Shown here: positions 1 to 8,611 of the stretch, piece by piece
Numbering within the stretch: position 1 is the first letter of the stretch
Layout of the letters: each line of letters begins with the position of its first letter
Origin: Lachnospiraceae bacterium
GTDB taxonomy: Bacteria > Bacillota > Clostridia > Lachnospirales > Lachnospiraceae
Direction: 5' to 3'
Length of the DNA: 64,000 bases
NCBI GenBank assembly: GCA_024682115.1
Contig: JAIKZO010000058.1
Location: forward strand, 61,869 to 125,868
The notes under the pieces: model-generated
Seen by the model: only the letters and a program-made list of their open reading frames with translations
The model's database searches: none
What the model was told of the DNA's origin: nothing
Program-made: the position numbers and the translations under genes

Positions 1-1
1 C

Positions 2-829
2 GAAAACGATTCCATAGGATGTACAAAACTTGTCGTTCTCTGTAACGCCCCTGATGATAATCCGTTCATGGCCGGAGCTTTTCACGGCGTGACGGAAGGA
101 GATAAAGTCATCAATGTCGGAGTTTCGGGCCCCGGTGTTGTTAAGACTGCGCTTGAAAAGGTCAAAGGCGAAAGCTTTGAAGTCCTTTGTGAAACTATAA
201 AGACTACAGCCTGCAAAGTCACCCGCGTTGGACAGCTTGTAGCTATGGAAGCATCAAAAAGACTCGGAGTACCTTTCGGTATAGTCGATCTGTCGCTTGC
301 CCCCACTCCTGCGATAGGAGATTCGGTTGCGGATATCCTTTGCGAGATGGGACTTGAAAGTGCCGGCGCACCCGGTACAACGGCTGCACTTGCGATCCTT
401 AACGATCAGGTCAAAAAGGGCGGTGTCATGGCGGCTTCTTATGTCGGAGGACTTTCGGGAGCTTTCATTCCCGTTTCGGAAGATCAGGGTATGATAGATG
501 CGGCGACCAGAGGATCGCTTACGATCGAAAAACTTGAAGCGATGACCTGTGTATGCTCCGTCGGACTCGATATGATAGCTATCCCCGGAGATACAAAGAG
601 CACGACCATTTCCGGCATGATCGCGGATGAGATGGCAATAGGTATGATAAATCAGAAGACCACTGCAGTGAGGATAATTCCCGTGGCAGGTAAGAAACCC
701 GGAGACCACGCCAACTTCGGAGGCCTTCTCGGCCATGCGCCCATTATGGAAGTCAATCAGTATTCCTGTGATGATTTTGTCAACCGCAAAGGCAGGATAC
801 CCGCACCTATCCACAGCTTCAAAAACTGA
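2..829 (+). CDS. UPF0210 (DUF711, 'PFL') family protein, 5' end missing
   Basis: The reading frame is open from the first bases of the window through the ATG at 68 that the ORF track uses, and the codons before it (…[23 protein letters not shown]) read as family sequence. The gene therefore starts upstream of the window; 275 residues of an expected roughly 450 are visible. Glycine-rich stretches ([23 protein letters not shown]) and the C-terminal [14 protein letters not shown] are typical of UPF0210. This conserved family has no established reaction; in many Firmicutes it follows a small ACT-domain protein (UPF0237), which would lie outside this window. The family assignment is firm and the function unknown. 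Confidence 0.9.
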   Translation, partial: ENDSIGCTKLVVLCNAPDDNPFMAGAFHGVTEGDKVINVGVSGPGVVKTALEKVKGESFEVLCETIKTTACKVTRVGQLVAMEASKRLGVPFGIVDLSLAPTPAIGDSVADILCEMGLESAGAPGTTAALAILNDQVKKGGVMAASYVGGLSGAFIPVSEDQGMIDAATRGSLTIEKLEAMTCVCSVGLDMIAIPGDTKSTTISGMIADEMAIGMINQKTTAVRIIPVAGKKPGDHANFGGLLGHAPIMEVNQYSCDDFVNRKGRIPAPIHSFKN

Positions 830-851
830 TGATCTTTTTGATGATATAAAC

Positions 852-869
852 TGACATTAAGGAGTGTCA
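852..869 (+). promoter_or_regulatory. Small hairpin with the Shine-Dalgarno in its loop
   Basis: TGACA (852-856) and TGTCA (865-869) are perfect inverted repeats around the loop TTAAGGAG, which holds the ribosome-binding site of the next gene; the ATG follows one base later. The sequence is as described. Any effect on translation is inference, because a five-pair stem is marginal. Confidence 0.35.
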
Positions 870-870
870 T

Positions 871-2229
871 ATGAAAAAGAAACCGGGCGGAATCACTTTA
901 TCATTTCTGACAATCACGATCATTCCCATGCTTATCCTGGGTCTTATCATCACAGCTTCGGGATCTTCCATTGTCTTGAACTCACTTAACAGAAGTATCG
1001 AACAGCAGCTGGAGAACATGTCAAATACGGTTCTTGTCGGATATGACATGCTTTATCCCGGCGATTACAGATACGACACTGTTGAAGACGAGATATATCT
1101 GTATAAAGGCGAAAAGATGATCAACGGTGATTTTGAATACATTGATCAGATCAAAGCTGAAACCGGTATCGATATAACACTTTGTTATATGCAGTTTGCG
1201 GTCATCACCACCCTGAAGGATGTCTATGGTAACAGGATAGTTGGAGCCGGAGATTCGGATGTTATATATAACGAAGTCGTTGTCGGAGATACCAGCCGGT
1301 TTTATTCAAATGTGGAATTCGGCAAAGAAGATTACTACGCATTTTATACTCCCATACATGACGGCAACGGCAAGGTTTTGGGCATGCTCTGTATACTTGA
1401 AGATTCGGAATATGCGAAACCTCTTGTCTGGATGGCACTTTTGCCGATCCTTCTGATCGCTTTTTTTGCAATGCTTGCCGCATGTTTCTTTTCTTATAAG
1501 TATTCTTCGAAACTCATCGATGCCATCCATAAGATCCAGAGATATATGGCAGGACTTGCCAAAGGTGATTTCACATCTTCAATGGATAACGATGTGATAT
1601 CCAGAAGCGACGAACTCGGAAAAATGGGGAACAGTGCGGTCAAGACCGCAGCCGCATTACGCAAACTCGTTGAAGAAGACCAGCTTACTTCTCTGAACAA
1701 CAGACGTTCAGCCTATAAGCATCTGCATAATACGATGCTTTCATACCTTAATAAGGGTGTCAGATTCTGTGTGGCTATCGGTGATATAGATTTCTTTAAG
1801 AAAGTTAACGATACTTACGGACATGACGGCGGTGATGCCGTACTTATCGCAGTTTCTTCGACGATCAAGAGATATATGATGGGCAAGGGTTATGCCATAA
1901 GATGGGGCGGTGAAGAATTCCTTCTTATCTTTGAGGATGCCGTTCTTGAAAAAGCCGAAAGCCGTTTAAAGGAACTTCTTGATGAAGTAAGAGGCCTTCA
2001 GATAGTTCATGGCGAGAATACCATAAAGGTCACCATGACATATGGAATAATTGAATGCGATAAGGTTGACCTTGAAAATGAGTCTTTGAATGTTGCGGCA
2101 AAAAACGGAGAAGAATATGAGGATCTTCTTAAGCGAAGGATAGACAAATATATCTCCGATGCCGATGCGAGATTATATTACGGTAAGGAACACGGAAGAA
2201 ATCAGATCGTTTCGCACGAAGTTCCCTGA
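871..2229 (+). CDS. Membrane-bound diguanylate cyclase (sensor-HAMP-GGDEF)
   Basis: Predicted to make c-di-GMP from two GTP at the inner face of the membrane. A first membrane helix lies at about residues 8-33 and an extracytoplasmic sensor region at about 34-185, probably Cache-like from its layout. A second helix follows at about 186-210, then a HAMP-like linker, then a GGDEF domain from about 265 to 452. Catalytic features are present: DQLTSLNNRRS, DIDFFKKVNDTYGHDGGD and the signature RWGGEEF. The usual RxxD inhibitory site before the signature is not seen, so product inhibition may be absent. The start has a strong AAGGAG. The gene is convergent with tmcAL, with only 8 bases between them. 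The signal sensed is unknown. Confidence 0.88.
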   Translation: MKKKPGGITLSFLTITIIPMLILGLIITASGSSIVLNSLNRSIEQQLENMSNTVLVGYDMLYPGDYRYDTVEDEIYLYKGEKMINGDFEYIDQIKAETGIDITLCYMQFAVITTLKDVYGNRIVGAGDSDVIYNEVVVGDTSRFYSNVEFGKEDYYAFYTPIHDGNGKVLGMLCILEDSEYAKPLVWMALLPILLIAFFAMLAACFFSYKYSSKLIDAIHKIQRYMAGLAKGDFTSSMDNDVISRSDELGKMGNSAVKTAAALRKLVEEDQLTSLNNRRSAYKHLHNTMLSYLNKGVRFCVAIGDIDFFKKVNDTYGHDGGDAVLIAVSSTIKRYMMGKGYAIRWGGEEFLLIFEDAVLEKAESRLKELLDEVRGLQIVHGENTIKVTMTYGIIECDKVDLENESLNVAAKNGEEYEDLLKRRIDKYISDADARLYYGKEHGRNQIVSHEVP

Positions 2230-2237
2230 CCGGTTTT

Positions 2238-3401
2238 TTATATTATGACAGGAGAAGTCCTGTATTCGTTAAGTCCGCTACCTGCTGCTTTTTCATATAA
2301 AAACGCCCGGTCGATATCTTTTTTAAGGGAATGTATATCCGGGGCGTCCGCCAGTTTGGTGATTAGCGGAAGCTTTGCGTTCTGTTTTATGATCCCGGTT
2401 ATGTCTGAACTGTCCTTTTTGAAACCAAGTATCCTTATATACTCAGGAGATGCGGTCGCATCTTCTTTTTTTATGTCCAGAAGGATATGGAACAGACATC
2501 TTGATATCCTTGTATAGGTCAGATTTTTTGATTTTAAGAGCATCGTTAATGAAGAGAGAGTTTTATACTCACCTATATGCTTTATGATCTTATTTGATAG
2601 TTCTTCATTCACATCGGCATATACGGTAAAACCGTTCTCTTTTTCACTGATCAGCTTGTAATAGAGCATATCCGAAAACATATCGGGGTGTACAACGGGT
2701 GCTTCGCTGAGTATTTTGTCAACATATGATGGGATAAAAGCAAGATGATCCTTCCTGTTTTCCAGGATGGATTCCCTTATGGCGGAAGCTGAGGCAAAGC
2801 CGGCATTTTTATCGATCTTTGTTTCGGAGTATGATTGTCCCTCTCTTGCGACAGTATATGGGATCAACCGGCTTCCCGTGCGGGAAATGGCTCTTAGATA
2901 TTCTATACCCAATATATTATTAGGGCAGGAGATGATACCTGACACATCTTCATCTGTCAGATTCTTACCGTAAGAAGAAGCATAGGAATTGCCGTTCTTT
3001 AGATCCTTACGTAAAGATGACTCGTCTACGTTCTTTTCCGAGTATTCCTTCAGCATTTCGATGTCTCCACATTCCGACCCGAAGCAAAGGCTGTCAACAC
3101 ATCCGAGAGAATCAAGGATCCTGATCCCTCCTTCCGCGAACCCTTCAGCCGAAGAAAGAGAAAAGACGGTAGGTAATTCGATTACAAGATCCGCACCGGC
3201 TAAAAGAGCCATCCTGGTTCTTTCGTATTTGTTGCATACTGCCGGAGCTCCTCTTTGAACAAAGTCCCCGCTCATAACAACTATGACCATGTCGGCTCCT
3301 GCGATCTCCTTAGATCTTTCAAGATGATGAACATGTCCTTTATGAAGCGGATTATATTCGGCGATAATACCGCAGATTTTTATGTTTTTTCTTTGAAACA
3401 T
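2238..3401 (-). CDS. tmcAL: tRNA(Met) cytidine acetate ligase (TmcAL/YlbM family)
   Basis: ATP-dependent enzyme that puts N4-acetylcytidine at the wobble base of elongator tRNA-Met using acetate (known from the family). The nucleotidyltransferase-like N-terminus shows GIIAEYNPLHKGHVHHL, then VVMSGDFVQRGAPA and NKYERTRMALLAGADLVIELP, all family hallmarks. The ORF track begins at 3479, but I choose the ATG at 3401 (MFQRKNIKICGII…, 387 aa). Family proteins start just before the conserved GIIAEYNP, an extended -10 box lies at 3442-3450 between the two candidates, and AAGG precedes 3401. Because acetate is its substrate, its position divergent from pta-ackA is suggestive, but a functional link is only inference. 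Confidence 0.92.
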   Translation of the reverse strand: MFQRKNIKICGIIAEYNPLHKGHVHHLERSKEIAGADMVIVVMSGDFVQRGAPAVCNKYERTRMALLAGADLVIELPTVFSLSSAEGFAEGGIRILDSLGCVDSLCFGSECGDIEMLKEYSEKNVDESSLRKDLKNGNSYASSYGKNLTDEDVSGIISCPNNILGIEYLRAISRTGSRLIPYTVAREGQSYSETKIDKNAGFASASAIRESILENRKDHLAFIPSYVDKILSEAPVVHPDMFSDMLYYKLISEKENGFTVYADVNEELSNKIIKHIGEYKTLSSLTMLLKSKNLTYTRISRCLFHILLDIKKEDATASPEYIRILGFKKDSSDITGIIKQNAKLPLITKLADAPDIHSLKKDIDRAFLYEKAAGSGLNEYRTSPVII

Positions 3402-3414
3402 CACGCCAGCCTTG

Positions 3415-3443
3415 TTGAAATGATCAGTTATTTTATTTATAAT
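3415..3443 (+). promoter_or_regulatory. SigA-type promoter for pta-ackA
   Basis: TTGAAA (3415-3420), a 17-base spacer and a perfect TATAAT (3438-3443). The expected start is near 3450, giving a leader of about 55 bases before pta. It overlaps the divergent tmcAL promoter. Confidence 0.75.
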
Positions 3444-3450
3444 TTTAGCA
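3442..3450 (-). promoter_or_regulatory. Extended -10 promoter for tmcAL
   Basis: On the minus strand this reads TGCTAAAAT, a TG-n-TAAAAT extended -10 box with no good -35. Transcription would start near 3435, about 33 bases before the chosen tmcAL ATG. Its last two bases overlap the TATAAT of the pta promoter. Confidence 0.55.
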
Positions 3451-3504
3451 TATAACCCCGATAACAGAAACGGGGTCATTAAACAGATCTAAGGAGGAGA
3501 AGGT

Positions 3505-4506
3505 ATGTCTTATATTGACACTATAAAAGAAAAGGCCCGCATGGACAAAAAGACTATAGTGTTGCCGGAAACAACGGATAAAAGAACGTTGATAGCGGCT
3601 TCACATATTCTTGAAGAAGGTATCGCCAACATTACGATGATAGGCGATGCTGAAAAGATCAATGACGGTGCGAACTGGCTGGAGATTGATCTTACGGGGG
3701 TAAAGATCGTAAATCCCCAGACAACCGAAAAATTCGAAGATTATGTCAATCTGCTTTATGAAACAAGAAAGAATAAAGGAATGACGATAGAACAGGCAAG
3801 AGAGATCCTTTTGTCCGATCCGCTCATGTTCGGTGTCATCATGGTCAAAGCCAATGATGCCGACGGAATGGTTGCCGGTGCATGCCATGCTACGGCTGAT
3901 ACACTCCGTCCCGCTCTTCAGGTTCTGAAGACAGCGCCGGGTGTTAAACTCGTTTCCGGATTTTTCCTTATGTGCATACCCGAATGTGAATACGGTGATA
4001 ACGGTACATTTATCTTTGCCGACTGCGGCCTCAATCAGGATCCTACGCCCGAAGAGCTTGCTGCGATCGCCGACACATCTGCCAAGAGTTTTAAACAGCT
4101 TGTCGGTTCCAAGCCTATAATCGCAATGCTTTCCCATTCATCGAAAGGGTCGGCAAAACATCCGCTCGTAGATAAGATGGTAGAGGCTACAAGGATAGCA
4201 AAAGAACAGTATCCTTCACTTACGATAGACGGTGAACTGCAGCCCGATGCCGCTTTGGTCCCTCATATCGCTAAGACCAAGGCTCCCGGATCTGATGTTG
4301 CGGGACATGCAAATGTTTTGATCTTCCCCAACCTTGACTGCGGAAATATTTCATATAAGCTTGTACAAAGGCTCGGAAAAGCCGAAGCCTACGGACCTAT
4401 GCTTCAGGGTATTGCAAAACCCGTCAACGACCTTTCGAGAGGATGCTCGTGGGAAGATATCGTCGGAGTGGTCGCATTGACCGCTGTTCAGGCTCAGCTT
4501 TCATGA
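3505..4506 (+). CDS. pta: Phosphate acetyltransferase
   Basis: Converts acetyl-CoA and phosphate to acetyl phosphate, the first step of acetate fermentation. At 333 residues it is the short, single-domain form without the N-terminal regulatory domain of enterobacterial Pta. Typical stretches are IVLPETTDKRTL near the N-terminus, MVAGACHATADTLRPALQ in the middle and NVLIFPNLDCGNISYKL near the C-terminus. The start carries a near-perfect AAGGAGGAGAAGGT ribosome site. ackA follows after 13 bases, forming the usual two-gene operon under the promoter at 3415. Confidence 0.97.
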   Translation: MSYIDTIKEKARMDKKTIVLPETTDKRTLIAASHILEEGIANITMIGDAEKINDGANWLEIDLTGVKIVNPQTTEKFEDYVNLLYETRKNKGMTIEQAREILLSDPLMFGVIMVKANDADGMVAGACHATADTLRPALQVLKTAPGVKLVSGFFLMCIPECEYGDNGTFIFADCGLNQDPTPEELAAIADTSAKSFKQLVGSKPIIAMLSHSSKGSAKHPLVDKMVEATRIAKEQYPSLTIDGELQPDAALVPHIAKTKAPGSDVAGHANVLIFPNLDCGNISYKLVQRLGKAEAYGPMLQGIAKPVNDLSRGCSWEDIVGVVALTAVQAQLS

Positions 4507-4519
4507 TACGGAGGATAAT

Positions 4520-5716
4520 ATGAATATATTGGTAATCAACTGCGGTAGTTCTTCGCTTAAATTTCAGCTGATCGAATCGGAAACCGGTAATGTACTCGGC
4601 AAAGGTCTTTGCGACAGGATAGGTATTGACGGAAGCTTCATCTCATTTGTCAAAGGTGAAGGAGAAAAGCAAAAGAAGGAAGCTGTCATCAAAGACCATT
4701 CGGATGCGATCAAGCTTGTTATCGAAGCACTTACGGATCCCGCAAACGGAGTTATTTCTTCACTTAAGGAGATAGGTGCCGTAGGACACAGGGTTGTTCA
4801 CGGAGGAGAGAAATTCAAAGCCGCAACGCTTGTCGATGATGAAGTCATCAAGGCGATAGAAGAATGTAACGAACTTGCACCCTTGCACAATCCCGCAAAT
4901 CTTATCGGCGTTAAAGCCTGCAGGGAACTCATGGGGGATGTTCCGATGAGCGTTGTTTTTGATACTGCTTTCCATCAGACAATGCCCGAGGAAGCTTATC
5001 TTTATGGTATTCCTTATGAATACTATAAGAAATATAAGATTCGAAGATACGGGTTCCACGGGACCAGTCATGACTATGTTTCTCATGTTTGTGCCGAAAT
5101 GATGGAAAGAAAGTATGAGGATCTTAAGATCATCGTTTGTCATCTGGGCAACGGTGCTTCGGTAAGCGCGATAGACAAAGGGAAATGCGTGGATACATCC
5201 ATGGGGCTTACCCCTTTGGAAGGGCTGATAATGGGTACAAGATCGGGAGATCTGGATCCTGCCATTCTGGAATTCATATGTAATAAGGAAGGGTTGGATA
5301 TTTCGCAGGTACTCAATATATTAAACAAGAAATCCGGAGTATTCGGTCTGTCGGAAGGATTTTCTTCTGACTTTAGGGATCTTGAGGACGGATATAACAA
5401 AAACGAAGAAAACTCGATAAGAGCCGTCAATGCGTTCTGCTACAGAGTAGTTAAATATATAGGCGCTTATGTAGCTGCAATGAACGGAGTCGATGCCATC
5501 TGTTTTACAGCCGGAATCGGCGAAAACACGGCGTTTGTCAGGGAGAAGATAGTCGCTCATCTGGGATATCTCGGAGTTGGACTCAATGCTGAAGCAAACA
5601 AAGAAAGAGGCAAAAACATCCTTATATCTACAGATGATTCCAAGGTGAAAGTATTTGTCATTCCCACAAACGAAGAACTCGAGATCGCCAAGCAGACCTT
5701 AAAACTCCTGAAATAA
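4520..5716 (+). CDS. ackA: Acetate kinase
   Basis: Transfers the phosphate of acetyl phosphate to ADP, giving acetate and ATP. All family motifs are present: INCGSSSLKFQL at the N-terminus, GHRVVHGGEKF, VFDTAFHQTMP, RYGFHGTSHDYV, CHLGNGAS and the late FTAGIGENTAFVRE. Its 398 residues are the normal family length. It lies 13 bases after pta with a GGAGG site in the gap. The yceD promoter begins 5 bases after its stop, so the operon ends here, although no clear hairpin terminator is visible. Confidence 0.98.
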   Translation: MNILVINCGSSSLKFQLIESETGNVLGKGLCDRIGIDGSFISFVKGEGEKQKKEAVIKDHSDAIKLVIEALTDPANGVISSLKEIGAVGHRVVHGGEKFKAATLVDDEVIKAIEECNELAPLHNPANLIGVKACRELMGDVPMSVVFDTAFHQTMPEEAYLYGIPYEYYKKYKIRRYGFHGTSHDYVSHVCAEMMERKYEDLKIIVCHLGNGASVSAIDKGKCVDTSMGLTPLEGLIMGTRSGDLDPAILEFICNKEGLDISQVLNILNKKSGVFGLSEGFSSDFRDLEDGYNKNEENSIRAVNAFCYRVVKYIGAYVAAMNGVDAICFTAGIGENTAFVREKIVAHLGYLGVGLNAEANKERGKNILISTDDSKVKVFVIPTNEELEIAKQTLKLLK

Positions 5717-5720
5717 AGTC

Positions 5721-5749
5721 CTTGACAAAGTTTTAGGGTATCTTTATAA
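5721..5749 (+). promoter_or_regulatory. Perfect-consensus SigA promoter for yceD-rpmF
   Basis: TTGACA (5721-5726), exactly 17 bases, then TATAAT (5744-5749): both hexamers match the consensus at every base. The expected transcription start (about 5755-5757) falls on, or 1-3 bases before, the GTG start codon at 5758. Confidence 0.9.
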
Positions 5750-5757
5750 TTCATAAG

Positions 5758-6297
5758 GTGTGCGAACTTAAGAAGATAAGCTTGATCGATGAGTTCACTC
5801 AGTCAGGCAAGACCAGGTTTGAAAAAACCGAATATCCCTATGACGAGTTTTTAAGTCCCGACGGCTTTTCGTACAGGATACTGTCAAAAAGTGATATTGA
5901 GTTGAAGTTTTCAAACGTAAAAAGCGGCCAGATACTTCTTGAAGGAAGATTCGATCTGTCTCTCGGAATTCCGTGTGACAGATGCCTTAAGGAGGTTGAA
6001 GTCCCCATTTCTCTCAAGTTCCAAAAAGAACTTCTCGATGAAGAACATCGGGACAAGGTCGACGACGAAGACGAGTTTTACGGTCTTCAGGGTACGGACC
6101 TTGATATAAAGGCTATGATCGATCAGGAGATCCTCATAAACCTGCCGTCAAAGGTACTGTGCAGGGAGGATTGCAAAGGGATATGTCCCGTATGCGGATC
6201 CGACAGAAATGTTAAGCAATGCGATTGCGATACATTTGTCCCTGATCCCAGAATGGCCGGTATAATGGATATTTTCATGGCGAATAAGGAGGTGTAG
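5758..6297 (+). CDS. yceD: YceD family protein (DUF177), probably 23S rRNA accumulation
   Basis: YceD proteins are needed for normal 23S rRNA levels in other bacteria and are nearly always encoded before rpmF, as here (2-base gap). The core CDRCLKEVEVPISLKFQKEL and the C-terminal Cys pairs (CREDCKGICPVC…CDCD) fit DUF177. The start is a GTG only about 8 bases downstream of a perfect -10 box, leaving no room for a normal ribosome-binding site. The next in-frame candidate is the TTG at 5782, which has only a weak AAGAAG before it and would remove residues that resemble the family N-terminus (xxISLIDEF). I keep GTG and flag possible leaderless translation. Confidence 0.85.
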   Translation: MCELKKISLIDEFTQSGKTRFEKTEYPYDEFLSPDGFSYRILSKSDIELKFSNVKSGQILLEGRFDLSLGIPCDRCLKEVEVPISLKFQKELLDEEHRDKVDDEDEFYGLQGTDLDIKAMIDQEILINLPSKVLCREDCKGICPVCGSDRNVKQCDCDTFVPDPRMAGIMDIFMANKEV

Positions 6298-6299
6298 AT

Positions 6300-6479
6300 A
6301 TGTCAATCTGTCCTAAAAATAAATCTTCTAAAGGTAGAAGAGATAAAAGAAGAGCTAACTGGAAGATGAATCCCGTTAATCTTGTTAAGTGCAGTAAGTG
6401 CGGTGCACTTATGATGCCTCACAGAGTATGCAAGGCATGCGGCGCATACAACAAGAAGGAAGTAATTTCCGTTGATTAA
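6300..6479 (+). CDS. rpmF: 50S ribosomal protein L32
   Basis: Too short for the ORF track (59 aa). It begins MSICPKNKSSKGRRDKRRA and has a zinc-ribbon built from CSKCG and CKACG, as in the cysteine-containing L32 form. The upstream GGAGGTG overlaps the yceD stop, so the two are coupled. A strong terminator follows 14 bases after the stop. Confidence 0.97.
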   Translation: MSICPKNKSSKGRRDKRRANWKMNPVNLVKCSKCGALMMPHRVCKACGAYNKKEVISVD

Positions 6480-6492
6480 GCTTGAACTTCAG

Positions 6493-6518
6493 GCCTGAGG
6501 GAAACCTCAGGCTTTTTT
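6493..6518 (+). terminator. Rho-independent terminator after rpmF
   Basis: Perfect 8-bp stem GCCTGAGG / CCTCAGGC with a GAAA tetraloop, followed directly by six T. Confidence 0.95.
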
Positions 6519-6551
6519 GCGCTTTCGGGGCTTTTTATATATAGAACATCC

Positions 6552-6580
6552 TTGATTTTTATTAATACGTTTAGTATAGT
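6552..6580 (+). promoter_or_regulatory. Probable promoter for plsX-acpP-rnc-smc
   Basis: TTGATT (6552-6557), 17 bases, TATAGT (6575-6580). The predicted start near 6587 leaves a 20-base leader containing the plsX ribosome site (AGGAAGG). Confidence 0.65.
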
Positions 6581-6606
6581 AAAAAAGATAATAGGAAGGT
6601 ACTTTA

Positions 6607-7617
6607 ATGAACAAATATATTAACGTTGCACTGGACGGTATGGGCGGTGATAATGCACCGGTCGAGATCGTCAAAGGAGCAGTCGAAGCTGTGAATGAAT
6701 CGGAACAGATCAAAGTATTCATCACAGGCTTCGCAGACGCTATAGAAAACGAACTTTCCAAGTACTCTTATAATAAAGAGCAGATCGAAGTGGTGCCTAC
6801 CAGCGAAGTTATCGAAAATGCGGAACCCCCGGTCATGGCCATCAGACGCAAAAAGGATTCTTCTTTGGTAAAAGCGCTGAATCTGGTCAAGGAAGGTACC
6901 TGTGACGGATATGTTTCGGCCGGAAGTACCGGTGCTACCCTGGTCGGCGGACAGGTTATAGTCGGAAGACTTAAAGGGGTCGACAGATCACCGCTGGCTC
7001 CGCTCATCCCTACCGCTGAAGGATTTACGCTTCTTATAGACTGCGGTGCAAATGTCGATGCCAGAGCGAATCATTTGCTTCAGTTCGCCAAGATGGGTTC
7101 GGTCTATATGGAGTCCATAATGGGTATAAAGAATCCCAGGGTCGGGATCGTCAACATCGGTGCTGAAGAGGAAAAGGGTAATGCCCTTGTAAAAGAAGCT
7201 TTTCCGCTTTTGAAAAACTGTCCGGACATTCATTTTATAGGGTCAGTTGAAGCAAGAGACATCCCGATGGGTGTAGCCGATGTGGTCGTTTGTGAAGCAT
7301 TCACCGGTAATATCATCCTTAAGACCTATGAGGGAGTGGGTTCCGTACTCATAAGCAAAGTAAAAGAAAGCTTCATGTCTTCTCTGAAGTCGAAGATAGG
7401 AGCACTGCTTGTAAAGGACGCGTTAAAGAGTACGCTTAAGACTTTCTCCACGGATGAATACGGAGGAGCTCCGATGCTCGGACTCAACGGACTTGTGGTC
7501 AAGACTCACGGAAGCTCGAAGTCGAAAGAGATCAAGAACTCAATACTGCAGTGTATAGCTTTTTCACAGCAGCATATAAATGATAAGATCAAAGAAAAAA
7601 TTTCTGTACAGGAATAG
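6607..7617 (+). CDS. plsX: Phosphate acyltransferase PlsX
   Basis: Makes acyl-phosphate from acyl-ACP, the acyl donor for PlsY in phosphatidic acid synthesis; a peripheral membrane enzyme in Firmicutes. The N-terminus reads [12 protein letters not shown] as in all PlsX, followed by [15 protein letters not shown] and the C-terminal [21 protein letters not shown]. At 336 residues it has normal length. It opens the operon and is followed 20 bases later by acpP, its substrate carrier. No fabD or fabG lies between them, unlike Bacillus. Confidence 0.97.
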   Translation: MNKYINVALDGMGGDNAPVEIVKGAVEAVNESEQIKVFITGFADAIENELSKYSYNKEQIEVVPTSEVIENAEPPVMAIRRKKDSSLVKALNLVKEGTCDGYVSAGSTGATLVGGQVIVGRLKGVDRSPLAPLIPTAEGFTLLIDCGANVDARANHLLQFAKMGSVYMESIMGIKNPRVGIVNIGAEEEKGNALVKEAFPLLKNCPDIHFIGSVEARDIPMGVADVVVCEAFTGNIILKTYEGVGSVLISKVKESFMSSLKSKIGALLVKDALKSTLKTFSTDEYGGAPMLGLNGLVVKTHGSSKSKEIKNSILQCIAFSQQHINDKIKEKISVQE

Positions 7618-7637
7618 CAATCAGAAAGGAATCAGAT

Positions 7638-7868
7638 ATGGAATTTGAAAAACTTAAAAAGATCATTGCCGACGTATTGAACGTTGACCCCGATGAAATC
7701 ACGATGGAGACCACTTTCCTGGATGACCTGGGAGCTGACTCACTGGATGTATTCCAGATCATAATGGGAATCGAGGAAGAATTCGATATTGAAGTTCCTG
7801 CTGAAGAGGCGGAAAAGATCACTACCGTTGAGGAAGCTGTTAATCTAATCAAAAATGCAGTTAACTGA
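7638..7868 (+). CDS. acpP: Acyl carrier protein
   Basis: Carries growing fatty-acyl chains on a 4'-phosphopantetheine arm. It is 76 residues, strongly acidic, with the attachment serine in GADSLDVFQ and the usual [15 protein letters not shown] helix. The AAAGGA site sits 8 bases before ATG. It is placed between plsX and rnc as in many Firmicutes. Confidence 0.97.
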   Translation: MEFEKLKKIIADVLNVDPDEITMETTFLDDLGADSLDVFQIIMGIEEEFDIEVPAEEAEKITTVEEAVNLIKNAVN

Positions 7869-7872
7869 CAAG

Positions 7873-7889
7873 AGCCCCTAGGGGCTTTT
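7873..7889 (+). terminator. Weak hairpin between acpP and rnc
   Basis: AGCCCCTAGGGGCT is a perfect 14-base palindrome followed by TTTTG. The loop must open to about 6 bases, leaving only four pairs, and the T run is short. It may attenuate or separate the acpP transcript (often the most abundant of this operon) from rnc rather than terminate fully. Confidence 0.4.
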
Positions 7890-7907
7890 GTTATGTAATG
7901 TCTGACT

Positions 7908-8603
7908 ATGAACAATGAATCGGATCTTGGCAGGCTCGAAGAAGGACTGGGATATTCTTTTAAGGATAGATCCCTTCTGAAACTTGCACTTACTCACAGC
8001 TCATACTCAAATGAGCTTAAATTAAATAAGTACGGCAATTATGAAAGGCTCGAATTTCTCGGGGACGCTGTTCTGGAACTCACCACATCGTGGTTCTTTT
8101 ACCTTGAATATCCTCAAAAGAATGAAGGAGAGCTTACAAGGATGCGCTCATCAATGGTCTGTGAAATGGCCCTTGCTTATTGTGCAAGACTGATAGATCT
8201 TCCGAAGTACATACTTCTCGGAAAAGGAGAAGAAGTGACCGGAGGAAGAAACAGGGATTCCATCATATCGGATGTCTTTGAAGCTGTGATAGGAGCCATT
8301 TATCTTGACGGCGGATTTGATGAGGCGAATAAATTTGTAAAAAAACATGTTCTTACGGATATGGAGAACAAACAGCTTTTCTATGATGCAAAAACTATCC
8401 TTCAGGAATATGTTCAGAAAAAAGGGCAGACACTGAAATATGAATTGGTCTCAGAGACCGGACCTGATCATGATAAATCTTTTGAGGTTGCCGCATATAT
8501 CAATGATGAGTTTCGTTCAAAAGGCAAAGGTAAATCAAAAAAACAGGCGGAACAGCAGGCTGCTTATGCTGTTTTGATCGAAATGAAAAAAGACGGGAAA
8601 TAA
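7908..8603 (+). CDS. rnc: Ribonuclease III
   Basis: Double-strand-specific endoribonuclease for rRNA and mRNA maturation. The catalytic domain carries ERLEFLGDAVLEL and a second acidic patch, DVFEAVIGAIYLDGG. A double-stranded RNA-binding domain occupies about residues 160-228 (ILQEYVQKKGQ…GKGKSKKQAEQQAAYAVL). At 231 residues it is standard. No recognisable ribosome-binding site precedes the ATG, unusual here for a gene 39 bases from its neighbour; a weak palindrome stands between. Confidence 0.97.
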   Translation: MNNESDLGRLEEGLGYSFKDRSLLKLALTHSSYSNELKLNKYGNYERLEFLGDAVLELTTSWFFYLEYPQKNEGELTRMRSSMVCEMALAYCARLIDLPKYILLGKGEEVTGGRNRDSIISDVFEAVIGAIYLDGGFDEANKFVKKHVLTDMENKQLFYDAKTILQEYVQKKGQTLKYELVSETGPDHDKSFEVAAYINDEFRSKGKGKSKKQAEQQAAYAVLIEMKKDGK

Positions 8604-8611
8604 AGTTATTT

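Noticed and set aside
254-814. Long minus-strand ORF (186 aa) opposite the UPF0210 gene
   Set aside because: It lies wholly antisense to a clear family match, its protein is His/Arg/Ser-rich shadow sequence, and it has no own promoter.
3601-4137. Minus-strand ORF of 178 aa inside pta
   Set aside because: Pta matches its family across this whole span; the antisense frame shows no recognisable domain.
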